A stretch of 64,000 nucleotides of DNA from Chrysomallon squamiferum (GCA_012295275.1 CM022667.1:22080672-22144671), one strand, 5' to 3'; counted from the stretch's first letter, positions 44,801 through 54,516 are shown. Notes: generated by a model from the sequence alone, not told the origin. Program-made: numbers and translations.

Positions 44801-47800
44801 AGGATAAAAATCAAGTTAATTTTGTTTGCTATCTTCAAACCATTTCTTATGTCTTTCTTAATTTCTTTTTTTTTTATTATTTTTTTTTTTTCTCACGATT
44901 CAACTGTCAGATGAAGATGACCCATCTGAATTAAAATCACCAGAATATGGTCAATATAAATCAAAAATGTCTAGAAACATGCCTCTAAGGAAGTGATGTG
45001 AAAGCTGTATTATCATTTAATGTCTTTTGTGAGAGTCTTACTGGAGGAATTAGAGGATTTTACTCTCAAATTGACATCTCAAAGAATAACATATGATAGT
45101 CTCAAATATGTGATTGAGCAAGTTTCCATGAAAGAAGAAATAATGATGTGAAACATCATATGCAATTTGCCAATCCTGTTCCCAAACATACATTTACTGG
45201 CTCTTTTTCTTAGGCTACTAATGTATATGACACTGATCACAGACAGATCGTGTTGTAATAATACATTAACATTATAGTTATACTTGTTAAAAGCCACATT
45301 CAGCAATATCAGTTAGTCATATCTATCAAATAAGTAGATTTGTACACACTGTATTACTATTATATTCTTTATTACATGGTTTTTAAAGTGATTACATTCT
45401 TTTATGTACATTTCTGTATATCTATCATTCTATGTTTGTGTGTGTGTGTGTGTGTGTGTGGATGTGTGTGTGTGTGTGTTTTGGGTGGATACATTTTTTT
45501 TATTTATTATACTCTTCAACATCTATGTCTTCATTTATAAGGAAAAAAACTAGTTTTGAAAACATTCCTGTAAATAACCTTTGTAGGACTTCAATCCTTC
45601 ATCTGTATGGATTATATATATATATATATATGTTTGCTCAGGAGCATGATAAATTGTGATTCATTAATATCTGATTTCCAAATGAAATGCTCTGAGGGAT
45701 CCACTGAATATTCAGCAATACAATGTTCCAGAGAAATCACATTTATTTAAAATTGAACTTAATCTTGCCATCAACTTTGCAGAAGGTTTGTTCATTAGAC
45801 AAATAGAGCTGGAATCTAAGTTTTATGAATGATATGAAATATCAATATTATCTTAGCCATTTGCAGCTTCAGTATAAAAATTCCACCAGCAGTGTTTGCT
45901 CCATGTTTTCATAGGCACCTGTTTGCACTCTGGTTTCACTCAAAGTGGACACTTCACTGGCTGGACTTGTTCCCATTATTGATTAGGACAAACATTCCAG
46001 GAATGTCAAAAGCTAACACGTATGACATACAGATGTATATTTAAACAAGGCAGAGCTATGTACATAATGATCTTCCTCCATCAGTGTACCACGAATACAT
46101 CAAGAAGTAATTGGGCAATGAAATGCTCCTCATTCTTGAGTGTTTAGCATTAAGAAAGCATCTTTATTTTTAATGAAAGTTGCTGAAGGCGAGAAAAGCA
46201 ATCACTGTCCTAGTCTCAAATTAAAAAGTAATAAATGTTGGTTAGTCATCAACAATTACCTCGATCAAAGTTATTTTTCTAAACATTCTCTGTATTATAC
46301 AAGTAAATGTCATGTTTACATGTTTAAAACAAAGTTTGATAAATAACTGTAATTTAGACTGAATTCAATAAGAAGAATGAACCAGAGAAAGAATCTCATC
46401 AGATATCTACTACTTAGAGTCAACACTAATGAGAAATATTTTGTGTTTTGTAAGACAATTACCTACACTCCAGTGAACTAATGCAATTGAAGGTTTTGGT
46501 GTTGCACACATGAAACAAGAATCCTAGTGTGAATATGCATCACTCACACAGGCTTTTTATTACAGATGATTCTAACTGCATAACTCTATATCATGTGCAG
46601 GTGATTACAATAAACCAATGTGCATGGAAAAAATTTGTCTGAAAATAAGCCCAATCAGGTCTGATATGATAAAATTGAGCTAATTGTGTTCTTGTAAAAT
46701 CATGCTAATCTATGAGTCTTGTTCTGTGTTAGTTCCCGTTATGGAAACAGATCTGCTAAATATCCATTAATGGACAATTTACAGTTTTTCTTCTCATATG
46801 CAAAGTTTGTATACAATTGTATACATTTTCTCAGCAGTAATGAAATGTTGGATTCATTGAGGATCTAACTGTTTTATCTGTAAGAATCACCACTGGACTA
46901 CGGTTTATGGTCATTTTCCTGAATTCCAACTGATTTTCAATAGATATGTCTCTTAGGTCAGTGGACACCTACTGAACACAGCCACAAACAGATTATTAAT
47001 TATTAGTCCACTGCTAAAATGGTCAGCTGTACCAATTTGAATTCATTTCCTCCAAAATAAAGAATTTTATTGTACAGCAACTTCATTCAATATTATTAAA
47101 GATGGTGTATGCCCATTTCCTGCAAAGCACTGATAATTAAATCATGCATATTTATATTTTATAAACATCTTAGCAGACGTTTCAGGTGATAAAAATGAAA
47201 AAAAGACAGAATATTTTTTAAACCATAAATATATCTAATGCTTTTTATGAATTTTATGATATGCAAAATAAGTTTTATTTACATCCAACAATAAAGTTAA
47301 TATATTTGCAATTGTATTTTAGAAGAAAGCAATGCCCAGCCATGACAAATATGGATACTGGTGTGATGGATATGAATAAAGATTATAAAAAATGTCTGTA
47401 ATTTTTGTCCCTTCTAATGAGAAGACACATACAATTTAGGGTTCTTTTGCTTGATCCCACAGGTATCCATGCAAAATAGGTACCACTGTACTTTTCAGTT
47501 TGTATTCATAGATTATTATGGAAAGACATCTTCCTGCCTTTTCATTGGTAGATCACTGCCTTAAAATATGGTATCTATATCAAACCTTTTGTTGCATTAC
47601 TTAGACTAATTCCTGTTCTGCCTAGTGCTGTAGAAATAATATCTGATTATTTTTCTTCTCTAAATTTCAGTTGTATAGTAAGGATGATTGTTGTCAGTCT
47701 CTTAATCTGAACATCAACCCCCAAGTCTAACACAAACCATCACTGTGAAAATCCCTAGACAGTGTGGATGTGAGCCTCTGAGGACAGTGAGTGTGACAAA

Positions 47801-48289
47801 GTAATCTGTGTGTTATGCTATCTTTAAACTGGTTAGAAAATTCCAAGACAAATTAAAACCTGGAAAGAAAGTTAACTTTAGAAAGTTAACAATATAATAT
47901 AATATAAAGGAATAAGATTTTTTTTAAATATTTGTATTTACGTATTTTTATGTTTTTATGCAATTAAATTCAAGTAATGAAACATAAATTGGAATCATAC
48001 TTGTATTTTTCAGACAGGTCTTTTGAAGTTTTATTTAATTAAGAAATATATTCCATTTTATTAAAATGGCCTCAGACATCACTGTTTTAAAAAATAAAAA
48101 CAATATAAATGAAAATATGACAACAAGTAGTGTGAAACAAAGATTTAATCTAGTGGAAACATTGTACAGCATATAAACAGGTAATATTCATACTGAAGTT
48201 TCTGCCATCAATTCCAAACATCTGCAAAACATGTGAAAGCACCAAGTGCTTCTAGTACAATTTTCTATTTTATATCTACATTCTTTCAC

Positions 48290-48353
<64 letters not shown>

Positions 48354-48668
48354 TACTGTTTAAATTTTATTTATTTTTTTCTTTTTATATATAATTTGTA
48401 TAACATAATAATATTAATTAAAATAAGTTAACAAAAATGTCTACTGAAATGGATTAGAATTCTTCTCATAGGTAATAACAAAATTAATTAGTAAACAAGT
48501 ATTTCTGTAACTGATGTATTTTAAAACACAAATAAAAAACGAAATAGCAATAAAGGCAACAATGAAATAAAGAAATAATAAAACAAGATATTTAAATGTT
48601 AAACAAAAAATGAACTCAGTAACTATGCCAAAAATCTAAATGTATAATTTTTATTAACACTTCATGTG

Positions 48669-48709
<41 letters not shown>

Positions 48710-49504
48710 TTTAATGAAAATTAATGTTGTTCCAATTGCATTGATCCCAGTCATGCATATCCAGGTCGCGTGGCTGTTTTATGCACTACACACAGACGAG
48801 CAGCTTGCACAATATATGCCACGGTCAGAGCGCCAGACAAATTAAAGGGGTGCCGGAGCCACTGCATAGGTTGTCCAAACAAAGGCGTTTAGTGCATTCC
48901 GCACAATACACAACTATCACTGCACGACTGCAAATTTCTTACTGAAAAAACCCCAAGAAATAATAAAGAAAAAAGAAGCAACATCTAATCATTAATATTG
49001 ACGCTGACTACACCTGACCTTATCAGAGACGAAATATATGGGGGGTTTTTTGTTTGTATTTTTTTTTTGGGGGGGGCAATATTTATCGACAGGTTGGTGA
49101 CAAAACGCAAACCATGAATGTGTCATTTTCTTCTCCACTCGTTTCCTTTTTTCCTTCCTTTAACTATGCTTTTTATGAACTGAACAGATAATTTATGATA
49201 TAAGAATAAACATTTACTTCAGCTTCGTATGGTAATAAATAATATAACACGTTTCGAATTTTAATACAAATAATATCATAATCATTGTCTCCCAGACAAA
49301 AAAAATAAACCGTCTGCTTTACCCTGCCGATGTAAAAATGTTATGGAATACTGAAATCGTTTAACTGGAAGTATTTAAGTAAAATAATCTAACTGCATGT
49401 TACTTACATGTCTGGGTTCTTTTACTTTGAGATTCACTTAGAAGTAAAGAAAATATCCAAAAGAAACTCGCAGATTGTAAAATCCAGTCATGGCTGTGCG
49501 CCAT
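6977..49504 (-). CDS. CUB + LDL-receptor class A domain protein gene, five exons, 3' part not found
   Basis: The span of a split gene read on the minus strand, assembled from five exons: 49504-49408, 39119-38869, 36272-36184, 21911-21850 and 7129-6977. Exon lengths are 97, 251, 89, 62 and 153 nt. The junction phases (1, 0, 2, 1) all agree, giving 217 codons plus one base with no stop. The product begins with a signal peptide, then one four-cysteine CUB domain (about residues 40-166) and one six-cysteine LDLa domain (about 174-212). This order is known from secreted or single-pass receptors and receptor-auxiliary proteins of animals, which bind ligands or organise receptors outside the cell. 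No transmembrane segment or stop was found down to position 1, so the gene probably continues to the left. Orthology to a named family (Neto, LRP3/10/12, LDLRAD) cannot be decided by eye. Confidence 0.88.
7260..7315. repeat. (AT)n microsatellite
   Basis: About 40 bp of perfect AT followed by an imperfect ACACATATATAT tail, 130 bp upstream of the exon 5 acceptor on the minus strand. Confidence 0.95.
7316..11962. other. intron of CUB-LDLa gene, no gene found
   Basis: AT-rich intronic sequence with a perfect poly-A at 8106-8131, a (TTTA/TTA)n plus poly-T patch at 8600-8634, and short CT/AC tracts near 10,760-10,800. A 93-codon plus-strand frame at 9119-9400 has no family signature or splice context and is not called. 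Confidence 0.6.
11971..13785 (+). mobile_element. 1.8-kb inverted-repeat DNA transposon, copy 2
   Basis: 1815 bp, same orientation as copy 1, with its own perfect 8-bp target-site duplication ATTCTAAG (11963-11970 and 13786-13793). It matches copy 1 almost base for base over its whole length. Differences are scattered substitutions, a shorter TAA microsatellite and a roughly 26-bp segment near 13,010-13,040 absent from copy 1. Two independent insertions with different 8-bp duplications establish both boundaries of the family. Confidence 0.87.
12113..12773 (+). mobile_element. nested pogo/Tigger-like element in copy 2
   Basis: About 661 bp with the same CAGTAACATCTCGC left end and TA flanks as in copy 1. 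The right terminus is mutated (CTGATTATTATTG instead of GAGGTATTATTG). It occupies the same position as in copy 1, so it was already part of the larger element when that element spread. Confidence 0.7.
13840..15469 (-). mobile_element. 1.8-kb transposon family, copy 3 (inverted, diverged)
   Basis: An inverted and visibly older relative of copies 1 and 2. The right end (GGGAGTAAGCC, ending 15469) is the complement of the family's left terminus. The left end is degraded: matching starts between 13837 and 13852, in TTCCAGTTC / AATTCCCAATTCATCG motifs. A near-match 8-mer (ACCTGAAC at 13844 versus ACATGAAC at 15470) might be an eroded target duplication, but it would imply a slightly shortened left terminus. 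There are several internal deletions relative to copy 2. It starts only about 50 bp after copy 2. Confidence 0.7.
14655..15327 (-). mobile_element. nested pogo/Tigger-like element in copy 3
   Basis: The reverse-complement counterpart of the nested elements in copies 1 and 2. It runs from CAATAATACCTCAG (14655) to GATATTACTG (15327), each end next to a TA. About 673 bp, diverged. Its presence in the oldest copy shows that the nesting is ancestral in this family. Confidence 0.65.
15478..21251. other. intron of CUB-LDLa gene, no confident gene
   Basis: Mostly unique AT-rich sequence with a (GAGTTT)n patch at 15800-15823 and an (AC)n run at 20657-20684. One plus-strand frame at 17639-17821 (60 codons) has a hydrophobic stretch (WIFCVMFIYFSQFLL) and an acidic tail. 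It lacks upstream promoter or splice evidence and is not called a gene. No exon of the host gene was recognised here. Confidence 0.5.
20657..20684. repeat. (AC)n microsatellite
   Basis: A perfect AC dinucleotide run of about 28 bp ending in ACATACATATCC. Confidence 0.95.
21252..21556. repeat. degenerate minisatellite, about 20-bp unit
   Basis: About 300 bp in which variants of CTACTGTGTTATATACTGT recur with spacings of roughly 16-22 bp. Examples are CTACAGTGTTACATACTGT, CTACTGTATTATGTACTGG and ATTGTATTATGTACTGT. The units are strongly diverged and some are lengthened. The overlapping open frames rich in Tyr, Cys and Val come from this repeat and are not genes. Confidence 0.75.
21850..21911 (-). 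CDS. CUB-LDLa gene, exon 4: end of CUB domain
   Basis: A 62-nt exon preceded by a strong pyrimidine tract and acceptor (CTTTTTTCTCCAG) and followed by a donor GTAGGT. It starts in phase 2 and ends in phase 1. It encodes the last CUB strand, residues 146-166: RSDKGGPTGRGFKFIITAFSE. The SD...GRGFK.....AF pattern is the normal C-terminal signature of CUB domains, so this is the expected successor of exon 3 despite the 14.3-kb intron. Confidence 0.87.
21912..26501. other. intron of CUB-LDLa gene, microsatellite-containing
   Basis: AT-rich intron with (GTTT)n/(GTT)n at 22285-22350, (ATT)n at 22688-22731 and 23540-23572, (AC)n at 25122-25141, (AAT)n at 25163-25180 and a poly-T of about 30 at 26235-26264. 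No coding signal was seen apart from the candidate exon that follows. Confidence 0.6.
26235..26264. repeat. poly-T tract
   Basis: About 30 uninterrupted T residues, 240 bp from the candidate alternative exon on its downstream (donor) side. Overlapping Phe-rich frames are artefacts of this run. Confidence 0.95.
26502..26554 (-). other. candidate alternative (mutually exclusive) exon inside the 14.3-kb intron
   Basis: A 53-nt open segment with an AG acceptor (26556-26555) and a GTTAGT donor (from 26501). Its phases (2 in, 1 out) are identical to those of exon 4. Spliced between exons 3 and 5 it would encode CQIECPTKLQADNFCID in place of the last CUB strand. It cannot be included together with exon 4 without a frameshift. 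The upstream pyrimidine tract is weak and A-rich, and the segment has three cysteines, an odd number for an extracellular protein. It may therefore be chance. Confidence 0.25.
27596..27780 (+). repeat. tandem duplication, 95-bp period
   Basis: Two head-to-tail copies (27596-27690 and 27691-27780) starting ATAATAAAATATTAAATACT and ending in AAAGCTGTTAAAAAA. They differ by one substitution (CACAAGAC versus CACAAAAC) and the length of the terminal A run. The near identity points to a recent local duplication. Confidence 0.92.
33018..33054. repeat. poly-T tract
   Basis: 37 uninterrupted T residues. This could be a slippage product or the complement of a retro-inserted poly-A tail, but no flanking retroelement sequence was recognised. 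Confidence 0.95.
36184..36272 (-). CDS. CUB-LDLa gene, exon 3: CUB strands with fourth cysteine
   Basis: An 89-nt exon between an acceptor CTACCCAG (36280-36273) and a donor GTAAGC (from 36183). It starts in phase 0 and leaves two bases (AG). It encodes residues 117-145: EEAGGNAGLCGN, with Cys126 as the fourth CUB cysteine, then a typical late CUB strand (YSTGEFLTVHF). The join to exon 2 (LTRAM followed by EEAGG) and to exon 4 (AG plus G gives Arg146) preserves the CUB consensus. A 69-codon open frame on the opposite strand here is only its shadow. Confidence 0.88.
36273..38868. other. intron between CUB exons 2 and 3
   Basis: 2.6 kb, AT-rich, with (TTG)n and poly-T at 37064-37098 and an (AT)n run at 38782-38814 that ends just inside the donor side of exon 2. 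No coding signal. Confidence 0.75.
38782..38814. repeat. (AT)n microsatellite close to exon 2 donor
   Basis: 33 bp of perfect AT, about 55 bp past the 5' splice site of exon 2 on the minus strand. It is read as IYIYIYIY in the frame that runs on from the exon, which is intronic. Confidence 0.95.
38869..39119 (-). CDS. CUB-LDLa gene, exon 2: first two thirds of the CUB domain
   Basis: The acceptor TTTTCAG ends at 39120 and the donor GTGAAT starts at 38868; the exon is 251 nt and ends in phase 0. It encodes residues 33-116. CUB hallmarks are visible: Cys40 and Cys68 around a strand ending in CTMTF, then a Leu-rich core (WKLMLRMLELDIPDR), Cys99 in the pattern GICNDALYFFD, and a conserved acidic/aromatic segment. 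Asn59 lies in an NVT glycosylation sequon. The reading frame is also open for a while past both splice sites. That extension (an AT-microsatellite-derived IYIYIY stretch) is intronic and not part of the protein. Confidence 0.9.
45437..45480. repeat. (GT)n microsatellite
   Basis: A GT run interrupted once by GATG. Val/Cys-rich frames over it are artefacts. Confidence 0.95.
48292..48353. repeat. (ATT)n microsatellite
   Basis: About 60 bp of uninterrupted TTA triplets. It produces an all-Ile frame that is not a gene. Confidence 0.97.
48671..48709. repeat. (GT)n microsatellite
   Basis: About 39 bp of GT immediately before the GC-richer segment 48720-48960. Confidence 0.95.
48720..49080. other. 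GC-richer intronic segment next to exon 1
   Basis: Between a (GT)n run and a T/G homopolymer patch (GGGGGTTTTTT, GGGGGGGC near 49041-49077), the first 240 bp are clearly richer in G, C and CpG than the rest of intron 1. Examples are AGGTCGCGTGG and GGTGCCGGAGCC. It may be a regulatory region close to the promoter or an unrecognised dispersed repeat. No coding frame or tRNA-type promoter boxes were convincing. Confidence 0.3.
49408..49504 (-). CDS. CUB-LDLa gene, coding exon 1: start codon and signal peptide
   Basis: The ATG at 49504-49502 opens 32 codons plus one base, ending at a GTAAGT donor (49407 downward). Residues 1-27 look like a signal peptide: a short polar start (MAHSHD), a hydrophobic core (ILQSASFFWIFSLLLS) and a small/polar stretch (SESQS) suitable for cleavage. 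The single leftover base T joins with AT of exon 2 to give Tyr33. The ATG lies in a locally GC-richer segment with promoter-type motifs just upstream, and its context (ATCATGGCG) is good. No upstream in-frame start was considered better. The transcription start and 5'UTR are not determined. Confidence 0.85.
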
Positions 49505-49509
49505 GATGG

Positions 49510-49640
49510 GTTACTATTCAACAAACCACTTCCGGTAAGACCAGCGCCCTCTGTAAACAAGAAGGTCACGTGCAGGTGTCCGATATCGCACCAGAGAAGA
49601 CTATCGAGTCGACAGTGATTAATGGTATTCTGCAGTTAAA
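49510..49640 (-). promoter_or_regulatory. putative proximal promoter / 5'UTR of the CUB-LDLa gene
   Basis: Just upstream of the start codon the sequence turns GC-richer. It carries a perfect ETS/GABP-type motif on the minus strand (ACCGGAAGTG, 49527-49536) and a CACGTG E-box (49567-49572) in the context GTCACGTG. No TATA box is obvious. Such motif sets are usual for TATA-less animal promoters. The transcription start site is not visible. Confidence 0.45.
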
Positions 49641-50181
49641 CATATTTCGCAAATCGATGAAAGACGTATGTTTTATAAACACGCATATCCTTAAGAAGTT
49701 TCATCTTTTTAACCGTTAGCTCGAAACATTAATTTCCAGAAACTAAACGAAAAAATATATATATACATATATATTTTTAAGGTTATTTCAAAATTATAAG
49801 TAAATAATTTAATAAAATCCAGCCGACTTATTGATATTTGTCAGTTTAATGATTAATGAGTTTTTCTTTAATCTGTTCTTTCTCTCGGTCTCACTCTGGT
49901 TCTGTTTTCTTCAGAAAAAAAAAAAAAAAAAAAATGAGGTAAAATATCAAACACCCAATAGATATACCAGTATGTTTAGCCCACAACAAGTACCGTGAAA
50001 TGTTTTCAGTGATTCGTCTGTCAATCAACAAAATAATATACATGCATGCGTTATTAATTTGATTGACATATATCTATAGCCAACCGAAACGTATCTTGTT
50101 ATACTATACCCAAGCGTAGGCGGGGCTTCACTGTAAGTATTTTTAGTAATGTAGTAATACTTGAAATTAATAATTACTACA

Positions 50182-50212
<31 letters not shown>

Positions 50213-50449
50213 TTCTCTCTCTTTTTAAAGAATGTTTCCAGTTCAGCACTTAAACGTTTTCTAATCACTTTTAAGTTTTGTGGATAAAGAATAATTTTTT
50301 TATTCTTATTTATTTTTTATTTCTTTGTCTTTTTATTATTATTTATGTATTTAAATTTACACACACACACACACACATTCACACACATATATTACTAATT
50401 TTTTTTTTTCTTTTTTTTATTCCTTTTATATTCACTAATTCTTTTGTTT

Positions 50450-50475
50450 CTTCTTTCTTCTTCTTCTTCTTCTTC

Positions 50476-50519
<44 letters not shown>

Positions 50520-50520
50520 T
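50450..50520. repeat. (TTC)n(TTA)n compound microsatellite
   Basis: About 27 bp of TTC triplets pass directly into about 44 bp of TTA triplets. Confidence 0.95.
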
Positions 50521-50779
50521 TACTGCTATATTTACGGCTATTTATTTACACAAACTTTTACTTTGTGTTCGATGTTAGACATTTTCCTAGTCTTGGATTC
50601 AAAAGACTTGCACTGACAAAGATAGACAGCAAATGCAAGACAGTTTACGCATACTTTCCAGAGAATAGAAAACTTGATCCTATGGCTTTATGATAATCTT
50701 AAGTGAACCTTAAGAATTCGAAAAGTGATTTATTATAAGCTAAGTATAATTGTTATTATTTTCATGTTATACGATGTAC

Positions 50780-50818
<39 letters not shown>

Positions 50819-52462
50819 TGTTGTTATCATTATTATTGTTGTTGTTGTTGTTGTTGTGTTATTTTCAGATTTTAATTTATGTTTTGCCTATACTGAAAAT
50901 TCTTAAGATTATTTGAATTTAACTAATCCAGAAGCCGTACATCCCACACAAATTCTCTTTTTCGCTCTTTCTCTCTTACTAAGCACAAGCTCGCACGCAA
51001 ACACACACAAACACTCCATTCCACCTAAACTGAATAAATTATTAAAAAAATGTTTTCAAAATGTTTCATTTAGTTTTTCTACTCAGTAAAAAGAGGAAAA
51101 TTCAGATAAATTTTAATTTGTTTTATTTATATATTTATCATCATCATCATCATTGTTATGATATTTTTATTATTGTTGTTATGATGGTGTTTCCTCAAAT
51201 AATATTATTTATATTTTGCCATCAAGAAACCGCTGAATGATACGTAAATATTTTTATCTTTTTAATATATATACAACAGCAACTAGCTAACGAATAAAAA
51301 TAATAATGATAAAAATAATATAATTCTGATAAAATAATATATGGTTAGGAATATTGGTATCAACAAAGCTAAATTAATTAAATGTATTTCGTATGTACTA
51401 AATATTTACTTAAGTTCCATAAACTTTATATATTTACATACTTTAAGGAATACTATTATAATAATAATGATTATTATTATAGTTATTATTATCAGTAGTA
51501 ATAATTGTAGTAGTAGTTGAAGGAGTACTAGTAGTAGTAATAGCAGTAGCAGTAGTATCATCATCATCATTATTAAAAAATTAAACATTTTACGTAGTTT
51601 ATAATTATTCTGATAGCGGAAAAAAAAAAAATAATAATAATAACATAAGCAATAAATTAGTTTGAGTTAGAAAATAAAATATGTCATTTTTTTAATATTA
51701 TTTCCAAATAATAAGTAAATAATAAATAAAATCCAACCGCTTTATTAATCTGTGTTAGTTAAAAATAAAAACTTTAGATATTACTACTATTACTATTACT
51801 ATAAAACTACTAACAGTACTTCTTTTCCTCTGTTATTTATTTATCTATTTACACAAGCATGACTATTATAAAGTTCTTGAGCAATTTGAAACTGATGAAA
51901 GAAATGATGTGAAAAAAGGATAAGGGAAACTAATTTCTGGATTTTTAAATATATTTATTGCTGAAATTCTTAATTTTCAACAAGACCACCATTATGGATA
52001 CAAATCTTGATATGATTCTTGCATAGATCAGAAATTTTAAAAATTTATAGGAATACCTTGTGCTTCGATACCTGTTAATTAAAATAAGATCGAATTATAT
52101 ATATGTTATTTTGACCGTATTGTACAAAAGAAAACTCTTAGTAACACATTTAGCTATGTCAGTCATTCATAATATTCACTGTTCAAAATAAAAATGAAGA
52201 GTCACTATTTATAATTTTATTTTACGTTTATTTTATCAAATGTGACGGATGTATTGTTCTCAGAAAGGTAGTAAGAAAGTGCAGTGGCACTGAAATTTGA
52301 TTTTTTTTTTTTATATTATATCATGAAACTTTAGTAGGAATCGTTAAAACAAAATAACAAATAAAGTTTACGTAATAATTTCCTAAGCAGTTTAAATAGC
52401 CTAATTTAAAAATATTAATACATCGTGTCATCTCGTTTTCTTTATTTTTGCTATCTCATGTG

Positions 52463-52501
52463 AAAAAAAAATAAAATAAAATAAAATAAAATAAAATAAA
52501 A

Positions 52502-52541
<40 letters not shown>

Positions 52542-52545
52542 AATA
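52463..52545. repeat. (AAAAT)n(AAAT)n compound microsatellite
   Basis: AAAAT pentamers followed by AAAT tetramers, then a few AAT triplets: a graded decrease in unit length. Confidence 0.93.
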
Positions 52546-52748
52546 ATATAAAAAGAAAAAGAAAAGAAAAAGACCCATTTTCACATAATTTTCTTCGTAT
52601 CTTCCAAGTAAGCAATTGAAAACCAAAATAAATAGATATAAATTATTTTGTAACAAGCACAGGTTCCAGTTCCTGCTGGTACTGACTCAAACATAGAAGT
52701 TTAAATTTATTAAGGAGGAAGGACTATAAAAACGACTAAAAAAGTGTG

Positions 52749-52749
<1 letters not shown>

Positions 52750-52830
<81 letters not shown>

Positions 52831-52846
52831 TTTTTTTTTTTCATAA
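52750..52846. repeat. (TTA)n(TTTA)n poly-T compound microsatellite
   Basis: TTA triplets passing into TTTA tetramers and a T run. It lies directly upstream of dispersed repeat copy B1. Confidence 0.93.
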
Positions 52847-52881
52847 TTTTATTTTTTATATATATTTTTTTGTTCGTTTGA

Positions 52882-52973
52882 CTAAGATTGATAATCCCGA
52901 CTTTGTTTAACGTAAAACCCGGTTATCTATGAAACTGTATTTGCATACTAACTATGGATATTTTATTATTTTA

Positions 52974-53015
<42 letters not shown>

Positions 53016-53046
53016 ACACTAACAAACAAATATACATGTTATCTAG

Positions 53047-53085
<39 letters not shown>

Positions 53086-53335
53086 GAAATAGAGACAAGA
53101 TAAAATAACGACAAAATATTAAATATATATGTATTAATAATTATAATCAGTAAATAAACTGCCGGTATATGCCACTAATTAAAGTTCTATTTGACCATTC
53201 GTAATATCCTTTTACAGAAAATTACACGATGACGAAATTTTAAAATGCATTTCTTAAATTTAATATAGTACTAGTTAGCGGCCAACACATGGCGAGTTTT
53301 GTGTGACAAACTAACACAGCATTAAAATCAGTCCA
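52882..53335 (+). repeat. dispersed repeat B, copy 1
   Basis: About 455 bp matching 57017-57504 in the same orientation. Shared landmarks are CGTAAAACCCGGTTATCTAT, an internal CT/AT microsatellite, GAAATRGAGA, ATTAATAATTATAATCAGTA, a CTTTTACAG...ACACGAT block and ACTAAYACAGC...TTAAAAT...GTCCA at the end. Copy 1 has an additional (CA)n (52978-53010). No coding capacity and no recognised terminal repeats. Both copies are preceded by a T-rich run. Confidence 0.8.
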
Positions 53336-54223
53336 CGTTACTATACTATTAGTTGATGTTATATAAAATACTAATAAACTTAAACAGAAATTAATAATGT
53401 GAGTTTATGAATTGCTTCTACAAGTGTTACTTTGATTGCCATTGCTATTTAATTTTATTTATTGCTGCTGTCACTTAATAGGAAATCTTTACTATAAAAA
53501 CTGAATGTTAAACTTTGCTTCTTCTACTACTACCACTACTATTATTATTATTATTACTACTATTACTACTGCTACTACTCCTACTACTATTTTTTGCAGT
53601 TTCTGCTGCTGCTATTGCTACTACTATTACTACTACTACTATCATTATCTACTATACCATTACTGCTATTACTGCAACTACTCTTACTGCTGCGAGTAAT
53701 ACACTATTGCTATAACAACAATATCAACTATTACTACCAATACCACTACTAATACTAATACTATTATTACAGTATTTCTACTTTTATTTATTACTACCAA
53801 CATTGCTGCTGTTGCTGATATTAAATTATTAAATACAAAATTACAGAAAGTTATTTTCATCAATATTATATTCCTTCCAAAATATCGTACTGAAAACAAT
53901 ACAAACCCGATTTCTTTAGGTTTCATCTATATTCACGTATTGCTCACTAATCTATTTCCCTTTATACACTCAGTTGTTCATTGTTCGAGTTTCAAAATAA
54001 AGTAGTAGTTCTACTAAATTTCATGTTTGAATTGGATTATAGTGGATTTAATACCGCTAAACGGCTCTAATGCAAACCGTTAGTATATCCTTTTAAACGT
54101 TACACTTTATGTTTAAAATATGTAGACGAGCAGAACACACCTTTATTTTATTACCATTTTTTAAAATTATTATTATTATTGGGGGTCATTATTTTTTTCT
54201 TCATGCAGATTTTAATATTTATC

Positions 54224-54273
<50 letters not shown>

Positions 54274-54438
54274 ATGCTCATGATCATTACTTTTGTTTTT
54301 GCTGTTTTTCTCATCTTTCTCGATGTTGTTGTTCTGCTTCCTCATTTTATTTTACATATTAATTTACGGAAACGTTTAAATAGCGGATGCATTTATTTCT
54401 GTTATATTCCCACAGTGATATCCTAAATCACAGACAAA
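53336..54438. other. intergenic, CTA/CTG triplet-repeat cluster, no gene found
   Basis: 53515-53790 is a mosaic of CTA, ATT, CTG and CTC triplets that has drifted from a trinucleotide array, and 54223-54271 is (ATT)n. Frames rich in Leu, Thr or Tyr over these are artefacts. The remainder is unique AT-rich sequence. Confidence 0.75.

Positions 54439-54515
<77 letters not shown>
54439..54515. repeat. (CA)n(GA)n compound microsatellite
   Basis: About 32 bp of CA directly joined to about 45 bp of GA. Confidence 0.97.

Positions 54516-54516
<1 letters not shown>

Larger units (their letters stand above)
39120..48719. other. intron 1 of CUB-LDLa gene, 5' and middle parts, no gene found
   Basis: Most of a 10.3-kb intron. 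The segment 43,200-47,800 is notably poorer in simple repeats and less AT-skewed than its surroundings, yet has no open frame beyond about 75 codons. Microsatellites: (GT)n 45437-45480, (AT)n 45614-45632, (ATT)n 48292-48353 and (GT)n 48671-48709. Confidence 0.6.
49641..52880. other. intergenic, microsatellite-rich
   Basis: Sequence between the divergent CUB-LDLa and globin genes. Poly-A 49916-49934, (TA)n 50181-50205, (CA)n 50360-50378, (TTC)n(TTA)n 50450-50520, (ATT)n/(TTG)n 50780-50857, ATT/AGT mixtures 51450-51575, (AAAAT)n(AAAT)n 52463-52545 and (TTA)n(TTTA)n 52750-52846. The single-residue frames (poly-Leu, poly-Ile) over these are not genes. Confidence 0.8.
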
